A stretch of DNA of 64,000 nucleotides from Methanomicrobiaceae archaeon (GTDB taxonomy: Archaea; Halobacteriota; Methanomicrobia; Methanomicrobiales; Methanomicrobiaceae): NCBI GenBank assembly GCA_029762625.1, contig JARVGI010000004.1, forward strand, positions 106,561 through 170,560, in the 5' to 3' direction. The position numbers were made by a program, and so were the translations under genes. Each line of letters begins with the position of its first letter. Positions within the stretch are counted from its first letter, which is position 1. Below are positions 1-8,751 of this stretch, one piece after another. Below the pieces are notes generated by a model that was given only the letters and a program-made list of their open reading frames with translations, ran no database searches and was not told where the DNA came from.

Positions 1-1521
1 GAGGGGGACCGTCCCCTCTGTAGTGGTCATCGTGGTGCAGTACGGGAGGACCGCTTCCAGTGCGCCCTTGACGGCGACGCCGATCGGTGAGTCCGCGCCG
101 TCACCTTCTTCGTGATAATAGACGGCCGCGTACATCCGCTCCGATTCGAAGGGAACCTCTGCCACCGTCCGGATGGAGTTCCTGACGGTGTCCGGGTCGA
201 TGCCTGCCTTATACGCCAGGGAGAGGAGCGCCACGTCCATGGCGTCGCCGTGGTTGACCCATTGGCCGTCCTCAAGGTAGAGGGACCCCTCATTGCAGAT
301 CACGGCGCTGCGGGCGAGGTTCTGCACGGCATCCGTCATCGAAGCGGGAAGGGAGGCGCCGGCGGCGGCGATCTCGCCCTCGGGCGTGTAGCCCGCGCCG
401 CTCACCTCGATCAGGCCGGACGGGGGGATGAGCACGACCCGCGCCGTCTGCTGGTTGACGGTCAGCGTCCCGGTCTTATCGGTGGCGATGGTGGTGCAGC
501 TCCCCAGGCTCTCCACGGCAGCCAGTTTGCGCACGATGACATTGCGGCGCGCCATCCGGGATGCCGCAATGGAGAGGGCCACGGTGATGGCCACCGGGAG
601 CCCCTCGGGAATGGCGGAGACGACCAGGGCGACGGCCAGGAAAAAGACCTCCACGGGTGGGGTTCCCTGGGAGAGGGCCACGATTGCCATCACCATGCTC
701 GCGGCGATGATCAGGATGCCTACCTTGCGGGAGAACTCCTCCATCCTGATAATAAGGGGCGGTTTTGCCGATTCGGCCCCCGAGACGGCGCGGGCGATCA
801 TCCCCACCTCGGTGCCGGTGCCGGTGCCGGTCACCACGCCGCAGCCGCGGCCGGTCACGACCGTGCTGCCCGCGTAGGCCATGTTGGACCGGTCGCTCAC
901 CGGGATCTGCTCGTCCAGCACCCCGACGGTCTTTGCAACCGCATCCGACTCGCCGGTGAGGAGCGATTCGTCGACGTTCAGGTTGGCCGCATGGATCAGT
1001 CGTATGTCGGCGGGGACACGGTTTCCGGACTCCAGGAGGACGAGGTCGCCGATGACCGCCTCCTCGGCGGGGAGGGTCCGCCATGTATCGTCCCGCCGTA
1101 CCCGCGCCGTCACCTGCAGGAGGCTCTGGAGTTTCAATGCGCTCTGCTCGGCCTTCCATTCCTGTGCGGTCCCGATGACCGCATTGATGACCACCACGAG
1201 GAGGATGAACGCGGCGTCCTTGACATCGCCGATCAGCACGGAAATGACGCCGGCGATGAGCAGGATATAGATCAGGGGGCTTTTGAACTGGTGAAGGACG
1301 ATCTCCGGCAGTCCCGGCGGTTTTTTGGCCGGCAGGACGTTTTTCCCGTATTGCTTCTGCCGGAGGGCGGCCTCCTCCGACGAGAGCCCCTGCGGGCCGG
1401 TGCTGAGCCTCTCATAGATCCTGGCAATGGGCAGTGCGTGCCAGGGCTCCCCTGCCGGGGGTTCCGCCTCGCCGGTCATTGGTTCCTCATTCATCGACGG
1501 TTTCTCCGGTGGAATAGTCAC
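1..1521 (-). CDS. P-type cation-transporting ATPase (type II, Ca2+-ATPase-like), 3' end outside window
   Basis: ATP-driven cation pump of the plasma membrane. The visible 507 codons carry a cation-ATPase N-terminal domain, the actuator TGES loop near residue 190, the ion-site signature PEGLP near residue 305 in a membrane helix, the phosphorylation motif DKTGT with the aspartate near residue 348, and a KGA nucleotide-domain motif close to the window edge. PEGLP points to the type II (Ca2+-type) branch; the ion is not proven. The hinge and last helices lie outside the window. A GTG start at 1521 has GGAGG seven bases upstream; an ATG at 1494 is the alternative. A long reading frame on the opposite strand is a shadow. 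Confidence 0.88.
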   Translation of the reverse strand, partial: MTIPPEKPSMNEEPMTGEAEPPAGEPWHALPIARIYERLSTGPQGLSSEEAALRQKQYGKNVLPAKKPPGLPEIVLHQFKSPLIYILLIAGVISVLIGDVKDAAFILLVVVINAVIGTAQEWKAEQSALKLQSLLQVTARVRRDDTWRTLPAEEAVIGDLVLLESGNRVPADIRLIHAANLNVDESLLTGESDAVAKTVGVLDEQIPVSDRSNMAYAGSTVVTGRGCGVVTGTGTGTEVGMIARAVSGAESAKPPLIIRMEEFSRKVGILIIAASMVMAIVALSQGTPPVEVFFLAVALVVSAIPEGLPVAITVALSIAASRMARRNVIVRKLAAVESLGSCTTIATDKTGTLTVNQQTARVVLIPPSGLIEVSGAGYTPEGEIAAAGASLPASMTDAVQNLARSAVICNEGSLYLEDGQWVNHGDAMDVALLSLAYKAGIDPDTVRNSIRTVAEVPFESERMYAAVYYHEEGDGADSPIGVAVKGALEAVLPYCTTMTTTEGTVPL

Positions 1522-1575
1522 GGACCGGCCTCCCTCGTCCGGGGCCGAATCCGGGTAGAACAGTGCAATGAGGCG

Positions 1576-2067
1576 TCAGCCTCGTTTCCGCGTGATGACC
1601 ATTTCGCAAAATGGGTCGCCGCCGCACATCGACCGGGTGATGGTGATGGTAAACGCGGGGTTCAGGGCTTCGATCGCATGCCTGACGTAGGTGGTGCAGA
1701 CGGCGTGCACGCCGGAGGGCGGGATGTCGGGCGCACGCTCATCGCGGAAAAGGGCGCACTCGGTCAGCCGGATGACCGCCTCGTCGGGGAACCCTTCGAT
1801 GAACCGCGTCTCGAATGCCGGCCCGAAGAGGATGACCGAGACGGCGCCCATGGTCTGGACAAGGTCGGCAGCATGCTCCCGCGGCATGCTGTACCGGTCA
1901 GCGACGAGGCGGATTTCATCGCCCATATCGGCAAACAACTGCCCGGTAAAACGGGAGATCTCCTCGTTGCCGGGAGGCGCCCTGCCGAGTGCCACGACGA
2001 GGCGGGTAAGAACATGGGTTGCCATGCGCCACCGCATTCCCGGGGGGATATCTTTGACTCGCACCAT
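1576..2067 (-). CDS. uncharacterised protein with C-terminal Cys-Gly-Gly-Asp...Cys motif
   Basis: A 163-residue soluble protein. The C-terminal segment MCGGDPFCEMVI resembles the end of the L-2-amino-thiazoline-4-carboxylic acid hydrolase-like family, whose members carry a Gly-Asp-x-x-Cys motif; this is a motif-level resemblance only, and no reaction can be claimed. The frame is open further upstream (to 2271), but a TATA box at 2134-2140 places transcription start near 2108, so ATG 2067 fits with a leader of about 40 nt and the upstream part is probably untranslated. It stands alone between the ATPase gene and a small protein gene. Confidence 0.6.
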   Translation of the reverse strand: MVRVKDIPPGMRWRMATHVLTRLVVALGRAPPGNEEISRFTGQLFADMGDEIRLVADRYSMPREHAADLVQTMGAVSVILFGPAFETRFIEGFPDEAVIRLTECALFRDERAPDIPPSGVHAVCTTYVRHAIEALNPAFTITITRSMCGGDPFCEMVITRKRG

Positions 2068-2421
2068 ATGCCTGCATCTCGCGATCGGTGTCCGTATACG
2101 GACGTCCTGACACCCAAGATATTCTCGGGCGAGTATAAAAGAATTCCCCACGGCAAGGGACATCCCGGCCCCGGTCTTCGCCATGCCCGCAGGATCCCCG
2201 TACACCCCCCTCGCATTCCGGCCGCCGGGGGGGCCTGCCGGTCCGCCGCGGCATTCTGCACTCTCCGCCATACCGTATCACCGGGCTTTGGCCAGAACCA
2301 CCTCACGGTTCACAGGCACGGCCGCTACGCTCACCGCCCGCCTTGCTGACCGGTGCATGAAACACGACGCCGGTGGCAGCCCCGCGCGAATGGTATCCGG
2401 GGTCGAATTCCGGCGAAGCGC
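2068..2421. other. intergenic stretch
   Basis: Contains the minus-strand promoter for the gene starting at 2067. The rest is GC-rich sequence in which I see no convincing gene, RNA or repeat. Confidence 0.5.
2134..2140 (-). promoter_or_regulatory. TATA box for the gene at 2067
   Basis: Minus-strand TTTTATA in otherwise GC-rich DNA. It predicts a transcript start near 2108 and supports the short start of the downstream gene. Confidence 0.55.
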
Positions 2422-2613
2422 TCAGACCTCGTAGGCCACGAGCGAGAGCCCGAGATCGCCCTCCAGGTCCCTGATCCTCTGCAGGTCGGCATCATTCAGT
2501 TTCGCGTAGGTCGGCTTTGCATAGGCAAGGAGGGTGATGCCCATCTCCTTTTCGACATTCTTCACCTTCTCCACCTGTTCCGGCGAGAGGCTGGCATATC
2601 CCATACAAATCAT
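2422..2613 (-). CDS. 63-residue protein made of two tandem copies of one motif
   Basis: I do not recognise a named family. The protein consists of two similar halves: residues about 9-31 (LSPEQVEKVKNVEKEMG then ITLLAY) and about 40-62 (LNDADLQRIRDLEGDLG then LSLVAY). Each is a helix with leucine, isoleucine and valine spacing followed by a short hydrophobic strand ending in Ala-Tyr. The pattern indicates internal duplication and a compact helix-strand-helix-strand fold. Start ATG 2613 has GGGGGTGG upstream and a TATA box at 2643-2652, giving a very short leader. The longer frame to 2832 crosses that promoter and is unlikely. Confidence 0.65.
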   Translation of the reverse strand: MICMGYASLSPEQVEKVKNVEKEMGITLLAYAKPTYAKLNDADLQRIRDLEGDLGLSLVAYEV

Positions 2614-2973
2614 GGTAGCACCACCCCCAATCTCTCTGCAGCAGTATATAATCATTCCCGCATTCACCGGCGAACCCGCCAATCGATGCCGTTCAGGGCG
2701 GCGTGCTGTCGGGCGATCCCGGCCATGAACTCGTCGAGCGACCGGGTGACGAACTCGCCGCCACGGGCGCAGAGGATGTACGGAAGAGAGTTGCATGCTC
2801 CTGTCTGGCCCAAAGCGCTCTACATTCAGCACCGGGCCTGCAATCCCACCTGTTCAGGACAGGCATTCGTTCCCGGTTTCAGCTCACCCGGCCCGATCGA
2901 TGAATTCCAGCATATTCTTGACTATCCACATCATAAATATTACATTAACACAACTGATCTGGTATTGATAGCC
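2614..2973. other. divergent promoter region
   Basis: Holds the minus-strand TATA box at 2643-2652 (core TTATATAC) for the small protein and a plus-strand TATA box at 2932-2942 (cataaatatta) for the substrate-binding protein. No gene is seen between them. Confidence 0.5.
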
Positions 2974-3978
2974 ATGAAAACCTCACTCATTTCCCTGCTC
3001 TGCATCGTCCTGCTCGTGGCCCCTGCAGCATGCGCCGTGACCGTCACCGATGATGACGGCACCGCGGTGGCAATCGCCGAACCGCCGCAGCGCATCATCT
3101 CGCTCGCCCCCTCGAACACGGAAATCCTCTACGCGCTGGGGCTGGGCGACCGCGTGGTGGGGGTCACCGACTACTGCAACTACCCGCCGGATGTCGCGGA
3201 CAAAGCAACCGTCGGGGGCTACAGCACCGTTAACGTGGAGAAAGTCGTCGCCCTGCACCCCGACCTCGTGGTGGCTGCCCACGGCAACACCGGGGCGGTC
3301 ATCGACCGCCTCAGGGGTCTGGGGGTGTGCGTCATCGCCCTCAACCCTCCCGACATCGACGGGATCCTCCGCGACATCGAGCTCGTGGGCCGGGCGACCG
3401 GAACAGAGGCGGAGGCGGCGACTATCGTGGCGGACATGCGGGCGCGGATGGACGCGGTGCAGGAACGCCACGCAGCGGTCTCGTACGCCCCCTCCGTCGC
3501 CCACGTCGTCTGGCACGACCCCATTTACGTCAGCGGCGCAAACACGTTCCAGGACGAGCAGATCGCCCGTGCCGGGGGGAGAAACGCATTCGGGACTATC
3601 GACAGGTGGGGCACGGTCACCCTTGAACAGTTCATCACCGCAAATCCGGAGATCATTATCGTGAACTCGGGCTCGGGCATGGGCGATGGCGGCGAGAACG
3701 CCATCTATGATTTCTTCCTGCAGGAAGCGCGCCTGAAGAACCTCGATGCGGTGAAAAACGGACGGGTCTATATCGTCGATTCGGACATCATCGACCGCGG
3801 CGGGCCCCGGATCGTCGATTCGCTTGAAATCGTCGCCCGAGCCGTCCATCCCGGGCTGTATGAGGAGGACGACCCGGCACCCGCCAGCGCACCCGAATCC
3901 CCCGGCTTCGGCGCGGCAGTGGCCGCCGGTGCACTGGGTGCCGTTGCCGTGATCGCGATCCGCAGGCTGCGCTCCTGA
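2974..3978 (+). CDS. ABC transporter substrate-binding protein, BtuF/FhuD-like, PGF-CTERM anchored
   Basis: Extracytoplasmic binding protein of 334 residues for an ABC importer of cobalamin, iron chelate or a similar metal complex. Residues 1-22 are a signal peptide ending near ACA. A periplasmic-binding fold of the BtuF type follows (PPQRIISLAPSNTEILYALG near residue 40). The C-terminus has an acidic/proline linker, then PGF at about 310-312, one hydrophobic helix and a final RRLRS. This is the PGF-CTERM tripartite signal processed by archaeosortase A, so anchoring is by a lipid added after cleavage. No permease or ATPase gene is adjacent. ATG 2974 lies about 12 nt after the transcript start predicted from the TATA box at 2932-2942. 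Confidence 0.85.
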   Translation: MKTSLISLLCIVLLVAPAACAVTVTDDDGTAVAIAEPPQRIISLAPSNTEILYALGLGDRVVGVTDYCNYPPDVADKATVGGYSTVNVEKVVALHPDLVVAAHGNTGAVIDRLRGLGVCVIALNPPDIDGILRDIELVGRATGTEAEAATIVADMRARMDAVQERHAAVSYAPSVAHVVWHDPIYVSGANTFQDEQIARAGGRNAFGTIDRWGTVTLEQFITANPEIIIVNSGSGMGDGGENAIYDFFLQEARLKNLDAVKNGRVYIVDSDIIDRGGPRIVDSLEIVARAVHPGLYEEDDPAPASAPESPGFGAAVAAGALGAVAVIAIRRLRS

Positions 3979-3987
3979 ACCGTATTT

Positions 3988-4001
3988 CACTTTTTTTCTT
4001 C
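3988..4001 (+). terminator. T-rich terminator after the substrate-binding protein gene
   Basis: A run of seven T residues followed by CTTCC lies ten bases after the stop codon, consistent with archaeal oligo-T termination. Confidence 0.45.
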
Positions 4002-4029
4002 CCGGCAGGCCTGCAGGGATCAGGGTACG

Positions 4030-4045
4030 CAAAACACACAAAAAA
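4030..4045 (-). terminator. T-rich terminator at the end of the ribosomal superoperon
   Basis: On the minus strand, directly after the cmk stop, comes ATTTTTTGTGTGTTTT. It is the first clear T-run after the long run of overlapping genes and is a likely end of the operon. Confidence 0.4.
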
Positions 4046-4573
4046 TCAGGGAGTGAGCAGCGTCAATGCGAGATCCACGATTGCGCCGAGCTCGGCTTTT
4101 CCCCACTTCTCCGAGCTCAGGACCATATCGTAGACGGAGAGATCGGTGATGTGGATGCCGTAGTACTTCTCGTAGCGTATCGCTTCACACCGTTCACGCT
4201 CTTCGGTAAGCGCTGTTGCCTCGGCAAGAGAGAGCCCGTCGCGATCCGCAACACGCTCCGCACGGCAGGCGGTGGACGCCGCCACCCAGATGCGCAGGTC
4301 GGCGTTGTCGACCATCCGCCCCGCAAGGCGCCCCTCGATCACGATATCATCGCGGGCCTCGCCGATCTCCTTCTGCCGTGCATCGATCATCGCATCGACC
4401 GCCGGGTCCTCTTCGGCCAGTCTGCCGAACTCGCCGAGGTCCATGCCCTTTTCTGCGGCGAGCGAGCGGAAGACCTCCCCGGCGGATATGAGCTCGAACT
4501 TGTGTTTCTTCGCAAGATAGCGGGCGAGCGAGGTGGTCCCGCTCCCCGGCGGGCCGCTGATCGTGATCCGCAT
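4046..4573 (-). CDS. cmk: cytidylate kinase (archaeal type)
   Basis: Transfers phosphate from ATP to CMP or dCMP in the cytosol. The 175-residue protein opens with the P-loop GPPGSGTTS (residues 7-15), followed by the short archaeal CMP kinase core including VIEGRLAG in the nucleotide-binding region and an arginine-rich lid (EERERCEAIRYEKYYGI). The length is normal for archaeal enzymes. Its ATG overlaps the TGA of the upstream EMC3-like gene (TGATG), so translational coupling is likely. It is the last gene of the ribosomal superoperon, a known position for cmk in euryarchaea. Confidence 0.93.
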   Translation of the reverse strand: MRITISGPPGSGTTSLARYLAKKHKFELISAGEVFRSLAAEKGMDLGEFGRLAEEDPAVDAMIDARQKEIGEARDDIVIEGRLAGRMVDNADLRIWVAASTACRAERVADRDGLSLAEATALTEERERCEAIRYEKYYGIHITDLSVYDMVLSSEKWGKAELGAIVDLALTLLTP

Positions 4574-5202
4574 CAGATTCCCCCGATATTGAGGGTCTTT
4601 CTGATCACCTGGGTGAGCGTCAGCGAACAGAGCATGTACCAGAGGATCCAGGAGGGCAGCAGAAAGGCGACGTCGACGAAGTTCACGATGCCGAGATAGG
4701 GAAAGACGATGGCTCCCATGTCGTACGCATAGGTGCCGGCGATCTCGCCCCGGGTCACCGAGACCACGTAGAGCAGCCAGAGGAAGATGGGGATCGTGAC
4801 GACCATGATGTAGGACATCGGCTTGAACTGCTCCTGCGACATCTCCAGCTGCTCCTGCATCATCTTGTCCCGTCTCTCGTTGAGCTTCTTGATCCTCTTT
4901 TCATCGCCGGAGAGCTGGGCTTCCCGGAATTCCTTCTGGAATACGCGCATTTTGTTCTGGACGCGCTGCATCTTCTCGTAGTCGATGGTGTACTTCTGCA
5001 AAAGCGACGAGTACAGCCCGGTGATGCCGGAGAGCACGAGGATGACGATCAGCCACGGGACATCTCCTCCCGCCACGATCGGTCCCAGTATCATGTCCAT
5101 CGCCGCCCCGATACCCTCCCGGAGTGCGGGGATGCTGTAGACGACGACGGCGAGCATCATCGTCAAAAGAAAAGAAAAGGATCCTCCTTTCGGTGCTGCC
5201 AT
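4573..5202 (-). CDS. EMC3/TMCO1-family membrane protein (DUF106, Oxa1/YidC superfamily)
   Basis: Membrane insertase-like protein of 209 residues. Hydrophobic helices lie at about 8-27, 49-68, 128-147 and 176-197. A charged amphipathic segment (residues about 70-125, rich in Lys, Glu, Arg and Gln with a QEQLEMSQEQFKPM stretch) forms the cytosolic coiled coil typical of archaeal DUF106. The family is thought to help insert membrane proteins co-translationally, which fits its place between adenylate kinase and cytidylate kinase downstream of secY. Function is inferred from the superfamily. Confidence 0.85.
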   Translation of the reverse strand: MAAPKGGSFSFLLTMMLAVVVYSIPALREGIGAAMDMILGPIVAGGDVPWLIVILVLSGITGLYSSLLQKYTIDYEKMQRVQNKMRVFQKEFREAQLSGDEKRIKKLNERRDKMMQEQLEMSQEQFKPMSYIMVVTIPIFLWLLYVVSVTRGEIAGTYAYDMGAIVFPYLGIVNFVDVAFLLPSWILWYMLCSLTLTQVIRKTLNIGGI

Positions 5203-5209
5203 GTACTCG

Positions 5210-5779
5210 TTACCTCAGAAGTTCCGCCATCTCGGCGACGGCGTTGTCAAGCAGAAAATCGGGATTCTGGATGGCCTTCGCCGTGCATCCGGTGAGCATC
5301 GCATAGGATGCCGCAATGGCGCGGTTGAATTGCTGGTGGTCTTTGATCCCCTGGTATCCTTCCATATCGCGGGTGCGTGTCGCATCGGACAGCCTGCGCC
5401 GGAGGATCTGGTCCTCATCGGTCTCCACGAGCACGAAGATATCAGGCATCAGTTCGCGCAGCACCCACTCGGGGAGCCCCGCAAGAAACCCTTTCGGCGT
5501 CTTCACCGTGCAATGGGTGTCGACGATGATATTCTCCTCGAACCTGGCAATCTGTTCCGCAGCAGTCTTTTGCAGTCGTCGCTGGACATCCTGGGGCAGG
5601 GTCCGCATCTCGTCCCTGTCACTGACAAGGCCCTCTGCGGACGCCACCTCAAACATGAATGTGCCGAAATTAATCGATCGGTAGGTAACTCCTTCGCGTT
5701 CCAGGAGTTCGAGCGCTCCATTGATAACCGTCGTCTTCCCCACGCCGGGAACACCGGTTATGACTACCTTTTTTCCCAA
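5210..5779 (-). CDS. adkA: adenylate kinase (archaeal AdkA type)
   Basis: Interconverts ATP plus AMP and two ADP. The 189-residue protein has the P-loop GVPGVGKTT (residues 8-16) and the archaeal adenylate kinase pattern with VDTHCTVKTPKGFLAGLP and a C-terminal lid region. It is close in length to other archaeal enzymes and differs from the bacterial adk family. The start is TTG at 5779, since no ATG fits; AAGGAGTGAT sits five bases upstream and includes the TGA stop of secY, so initiation is probably coupled to SecY termination. Confidence 0.92.
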   Translation of the reverse strand: MGKKVVITGVPGVGKTTVINGALELLEREGVTYRSINFGTFMFEVASAEGLVSDRDEMRTLPQDVQRRLQKTAAEQIARFEENIIVDTHCTVKTPKGFLAGLPEWVLRELMPDIFVLVETDEDQILRRRLSDATRTRDMEGYQGIKDHQQFNRAIAASYAMLTGCTAKAIQNPDFLLDNAVAEMAELLR

Positions 5780-5785
5780 ATAATA

Positions 5786-7219
5786 TCACTCCTTGCCAAA
5801 GAACCCCCGCATGAACGGATACATCTCCATGATCTGCTCGCTTGCGACCTCCTCGTAGAGACGGTACACGATACTCACCGTCAGCAACAGACCGGTCCCG
5901 CCCACGGCGCCGATCACACCGAAGAGGTTGGCAACCACACTGAGCAGCCCGATAAAGACACCACCGATCACCGTAATACGCGGGATGTAGCGGTCCAGGT
6001 ACTTTTCGAGGACCTGGAGGTTGCGGCGGTAGCCGGGGATATGCATCCCGCTCATCTGGATCTGGCGGGCCACATGCGATGAATCAAGTCCGGCGGTTTT
6101 CACCCAGAAGAGGGCGAACACCGCACCGCCGACCACCATAATGAAGATGTCGATGCCCATCCGTATAATAACCTCCCATGCCGCATGACCGAGGTCGTTC
6201 GCCCACCACATCCAGTCGGTCGGACCGTTGATGGGGGCGAGGTACCACATCAGCCCGTCCACCGGGGTCTGTCCCACGTAGGTGCCAAGGGCGGTGATGC
6301 CGATGTTGTTCAGGAACAGTCCCAGCATCTGGACGTTCGCCTGCAGCACCCGGACCAGGATCATGGGAAGTACGCTGGCATAGATCAGCTTGACCGGAAA
6401 GCGCGCCCGTGCACCGCGGACCGCGGTATGGGCGAGCGGAATCTCGACCCTGGTCGACTCCACGTACACGATGACCAAAAATATGGCGATCGTGGTCACG
6501 AAGGCGAGGAGATCGGTGCCGAAATACAGGAGGAAGTCCGCCCCGTCTGCGATCACCGCAACGAGCCGGGGGAAGAATCCCACCGGATAGGGATCACTGA
6601 CCGGCATCCAGTTGAGGAAGCCGTTGATGAGCCCCTGCGATACGCCGGCGATGATGAAGAGACCGACACCCGATCCCATGCCCCACTTGGTGACGACCTC
6701 GTCCATGAACACGATGAGGACGCCGCCCACCACGATCTGCAGGAATATCAGCATGGATACGGCGCCGAGGCTCCCCCCGAAGAACGAGGCCGCAATCGCC
6801 GGATCGGGCTGTAAAAATCCACCCACGACCTGCGGTGCCGCTTCGAGAAGGACCATGACAAAGATGAGCAGCTTCTGCAGGCCCATGTACTGGATCTGGC
6901 CGCGGGCCTGCGAGGTATCGATGGGCAGAATATCCGCACCCTTGAGCAGCTGGAGTACGATCGATGCGGTGACGATCGGCCCGATACCGAGTTGCATGAT
7001 GGAGCCCTGCGCACCGGCGAGGAGCGCCCGGTAGTATCCAAAAATATCCTGTGAACTCGGATCAAGCCCAAATACCGGAACATTGGTCAGCGCAAAATAC
7101 AGCAGCAATATCGCAAGTGTCCAGAGCAGTTTATTTTTAAAATGTACATGCCCTTCGGGTGCTCGGACAGCAGGCATTGCTGCGAATAGAGGTTCTAGTC
7201 TATCCAGCATTGCTCCCAT
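5786..7219 (-). CDS. secY: preprotein translocase subunit SecY
   Basis: Central pore of the Sec translocon in the cytoplasmic membrane, partner of SecE and Sec-beta. The 477-residue protein shows about ten hydrophobic helices. It begins with an amphipathic N-terminus followed by a first helix containing LWTLAILLLYFAL, has a plug-like segment after it, and ends in a charged cytosolic tail. The start ATG 7219 has GGTGA four bases before it; an internal ATG at 7210 is possible. Its place after uL15 is standard in archaeal and bacterial spc-type operons. Confidence 0.96.
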   Translation of the reverse strand: MGAMLDRLEPLFAAMPAVRAPEGHVHFKNKLLWTLAILLLYFALTNVPVFGLDPSSQDIFGYYRALLAGAQGSIMQLGIGPIVTASIVLQLLKGADILPIDTSQARGQIQYMGLQKLLIFVMVLLEAAPQVVGGFLQPDPAIAASFFGGSLGAVSMLIFLQIVVGGVLIVFMDEVVTKWGMGSGVGLFIIAGVSQGLINGFLNWMPVSDPYPVGFFPRLVAVIADGADFLLYFGTDLLAFVTTIAIFLVIVYVESTRVEIPLAHTAVRGARARFPVKLIYASVLPMILVRVLQANVQMLGLFLNNIGITALGTYVGQTPVDGLMWYLAPINGPTDWMWWANDLGHAAWEVIIRMGIDIFIMVVGGAVFALFWVKTAGLDSSHVARQIQMSGMHIPGYRRNLQVLEKYLDRYIPRITVIGGVFIGLLSVVANLFGVIGAVGGTGLLLTVSIVYRLYEEVASEQIMEMYPFMRGFFGKE

Positions 7220-7237
7220 AATGTCACCAAAAAAAAA

Positions 7238-7663
7238 TTAGACGATCTCGATTTGACCGCCTTTTTCTTCGATTTTAGTTCTGGCATTTTCCGAAAATGC
7301 CCGGGCTGTAATATTCATTTTCTGTGTTATTTTTCCGCCCCCAAGTATTTTATCAATACCGATTTGATTCGCATCGATGACGAGAGCATCCCCTTCACGG
7401 GTTGCGAGGCCCCGCTCCACGAGGGCGTCCGCCATCTCATCGATCTGGCCGACATCGAGAACCCGGTTGGGAGATTTCTGTTTTCGCACGAACCCGTGCT
7501 TTCCATACGCCAGTTCACCGAGGAGGAGGAAATGGACGTATCGGCCCTGCTGCTGCCCGGCCCGCCCCCTTCCACCACGGTTGCCTGCACCGCGGCGGTT
7601 TTTATGCGTTCCTCCCCCGCAGGTGCGGGAACCGCGATATTTCGAACGTTTGTTGGTCGGCAT
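7238..7663 (-). CDS. rpl15: 50S ribosomal protein uL15
   Basis: Large-subunit protein of 141 residues. It begins MPTNKRSKYRGSRT and has the usual Gly/Arg-rich N-terminal extension (GGGTHKNRRGAGNRGGRGRAG) that threads into 23S rRNA, then a globular C-terminal domain. ATG 7663 is preferred over ATG 7669 because GAGGTGAT lies four bases before it. That SD contains the TGA stop of uL30, so the two genes are tightly coupled. Confidence 0.95.
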   Translation of the reverse strand: MPTNKRSKYRGSRTCGGGTHKNRRGAGNRGGRGRAGQQQGRYVHFLLLGELAYGKHGFVRKQKSPNRVLDVGQIDEMADALVERGLATREGDALVIDANQIGIDKILGGGKITQKMNITARAFSENARTKIEEKGGQIEIV

Positions 7664-7668
7664 CTCCA

Positions 7669-8130
7669 TCACCTCATCTTGTACAGAAGCGAGTTGATCT
7701 CGGGCCCGTAGTACCCGAGCGCTCCACCCTGCTGGTATGTCCGCTTGATCGACCGGTATCCCTTGCGGGGTGGGTGAAGGCGGATGACCGGTTTCAAGCC
7801 CGGCACATCCGCCATCTTTGCCGAACCGTCGGCAAGGCCGCTGGCAAACCCGTCGATGTCCTCGAACGGGGTATGCGCGGCGACGTACTCGTCCGTCAGC
7901 CGGATGTTGCCGGTGAGGCGGCCCCTCGTGTGGAGGATCTGTGCGAGCGTCTCTTCGTCGACCTCCCCGTACGCGACAAAATCCTTGACTTTTCGGATCA
8001 TGCCGAGGTAGGCGGGGGAGTCCGGCACCAGCACACAGTGGTTGACGTGGTGCAGGCGGAGCATCTTCAGCGTGTCCTTGATCTCCCGCCGCGTATTGAC
8101 CGTTCCACGAACCTGGACAATCGCGTACAT
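7669..8130 (-). CDS. rpl30: 50S ribosomal protein uL30
   Basis: Large-subunit protein of 153 residues, the long archaeal/eukaryotic L7-type form. It begins [21 protein letters not shown] and contains MLRLHHVNHCVLVPD. The ATG at 8130 overlaps the TGA of uS5 (TGATG), with GGGGAG upstream; the preceding in-frame GTG at 8133 is less likely. It is followed five bases later by uL15. Confidence 0.95.
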   Translation of the reverse strand: MYAIVQVRGTVNTRREIKDTLKMLRLHHVNHCVLVPDSPAYLGMIRKVKDFVAYGEVDEETLAQILHTRGRLTGNIRLTDEYVAAHTPFEDIDGFASGLADGSAKMADVPGLKPVIRLHPPRKGYRSIKRTYQQGGALGYYGPEINSLLYKMR

Positions 8131-8750
8131 CACTCAGCTCCCCTGACAGCACGAATCCTGTTCGTCTCTTTGAGTGCGTCGAAGGTGGCCTTTGCATAGT
8201 TGATGGTGGTCCGGGTATGCCCGCTGGTAAACGACCACACATCCTTGATACCTGCCAGTTCGAGCACCTTTTTGCCGATGTCACCGGTGACGAGCCCGAT
8301 GCCCTGCGGGGCGGGCTTCAGGGTGACCCGGACACTGCCCGATTTGCCGCTCACCTGCAGGGGAATCGAGTGCTCCGTCCCGCATCCGCATTCCCAGCTG
8401 CCGCAGCCGCGCTTCACCTTGATCAGGTTGGTCTTCGCATTGCCGATCGCTTTGGCGATCGCCGCGCCCACCTGATTGTCCTTTGCCTGACCAAATCCGA
8501 TATAGCCGTTCTTGTTGCCGACCACCACGACACAGCGGAATTTCACGCGCCGACCACTGTCGGTCATCCGCTGCACCATATTGATGTCGAGCACCTCGTC
8601 CTCGAGATCGGTCAGGAAGTAATCAACGATCTGCGGCTCCTTGATAGGCCGCCCGCTGAACAGCACCTCGTCGATACTCGAGATCTGTCCGGCGGCGACC
8701 TCCCTGCCCAGACCGGTAAGAGGAACCCATTCTTCCTGTTCCCATGCCAT
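8130..8750 (-). CDS. rps5: 30S ribosomal protein uS5
   Basis: Small-subunit protein of 206 residues near the mRNA entry channel, important for decoding fidelity. It has the double-stranded-RNA-binding N-terminal domain ([23 protein letters not shown] near residue 70) and the C-terminal S5 domain with [19 protein letters not shown]. It contains the archaeal Cys-rich insert [15 protein letters not shown]. It follows uL18 by one base, in the standard spc-operon order. Confidence 0.96.
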   Translation of the reverse strand: MAWEQEEWVPLTGLGREVAAGQISSIDEVLFSGRPIKEPQIVDYFLTDLEDEVLDINMVQRMTDSGRRVKFRCVVVVGNKNGYIGFGQAKDNQVGAAIAKAIGNAKTNLIKVKRGCGSWECGCGTEHSIPLQVSGKSGSVRVTLKPAPQGIGLVTGDIGKKVLELAGIKDVWSFTSGHTRTTINYAKATFDALKETNRIRAVRGAE

Positions 8751-8751
8751 G

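Noticed and set aside
112..2349. 745-codon open frame on the plus strand
   Set aside because: It is antisense to the P-type ATPase, whose motifs are intact, and has low-complexity, Asp/Gly/His-rich translation typical of GC-rich shadow frames.
7238..8284. Long frame including uL15 and extending upstream
   Set aside because: The upstream part is out-of-frame reading of uL30; uL15 starts at 7663 with a proper SD.
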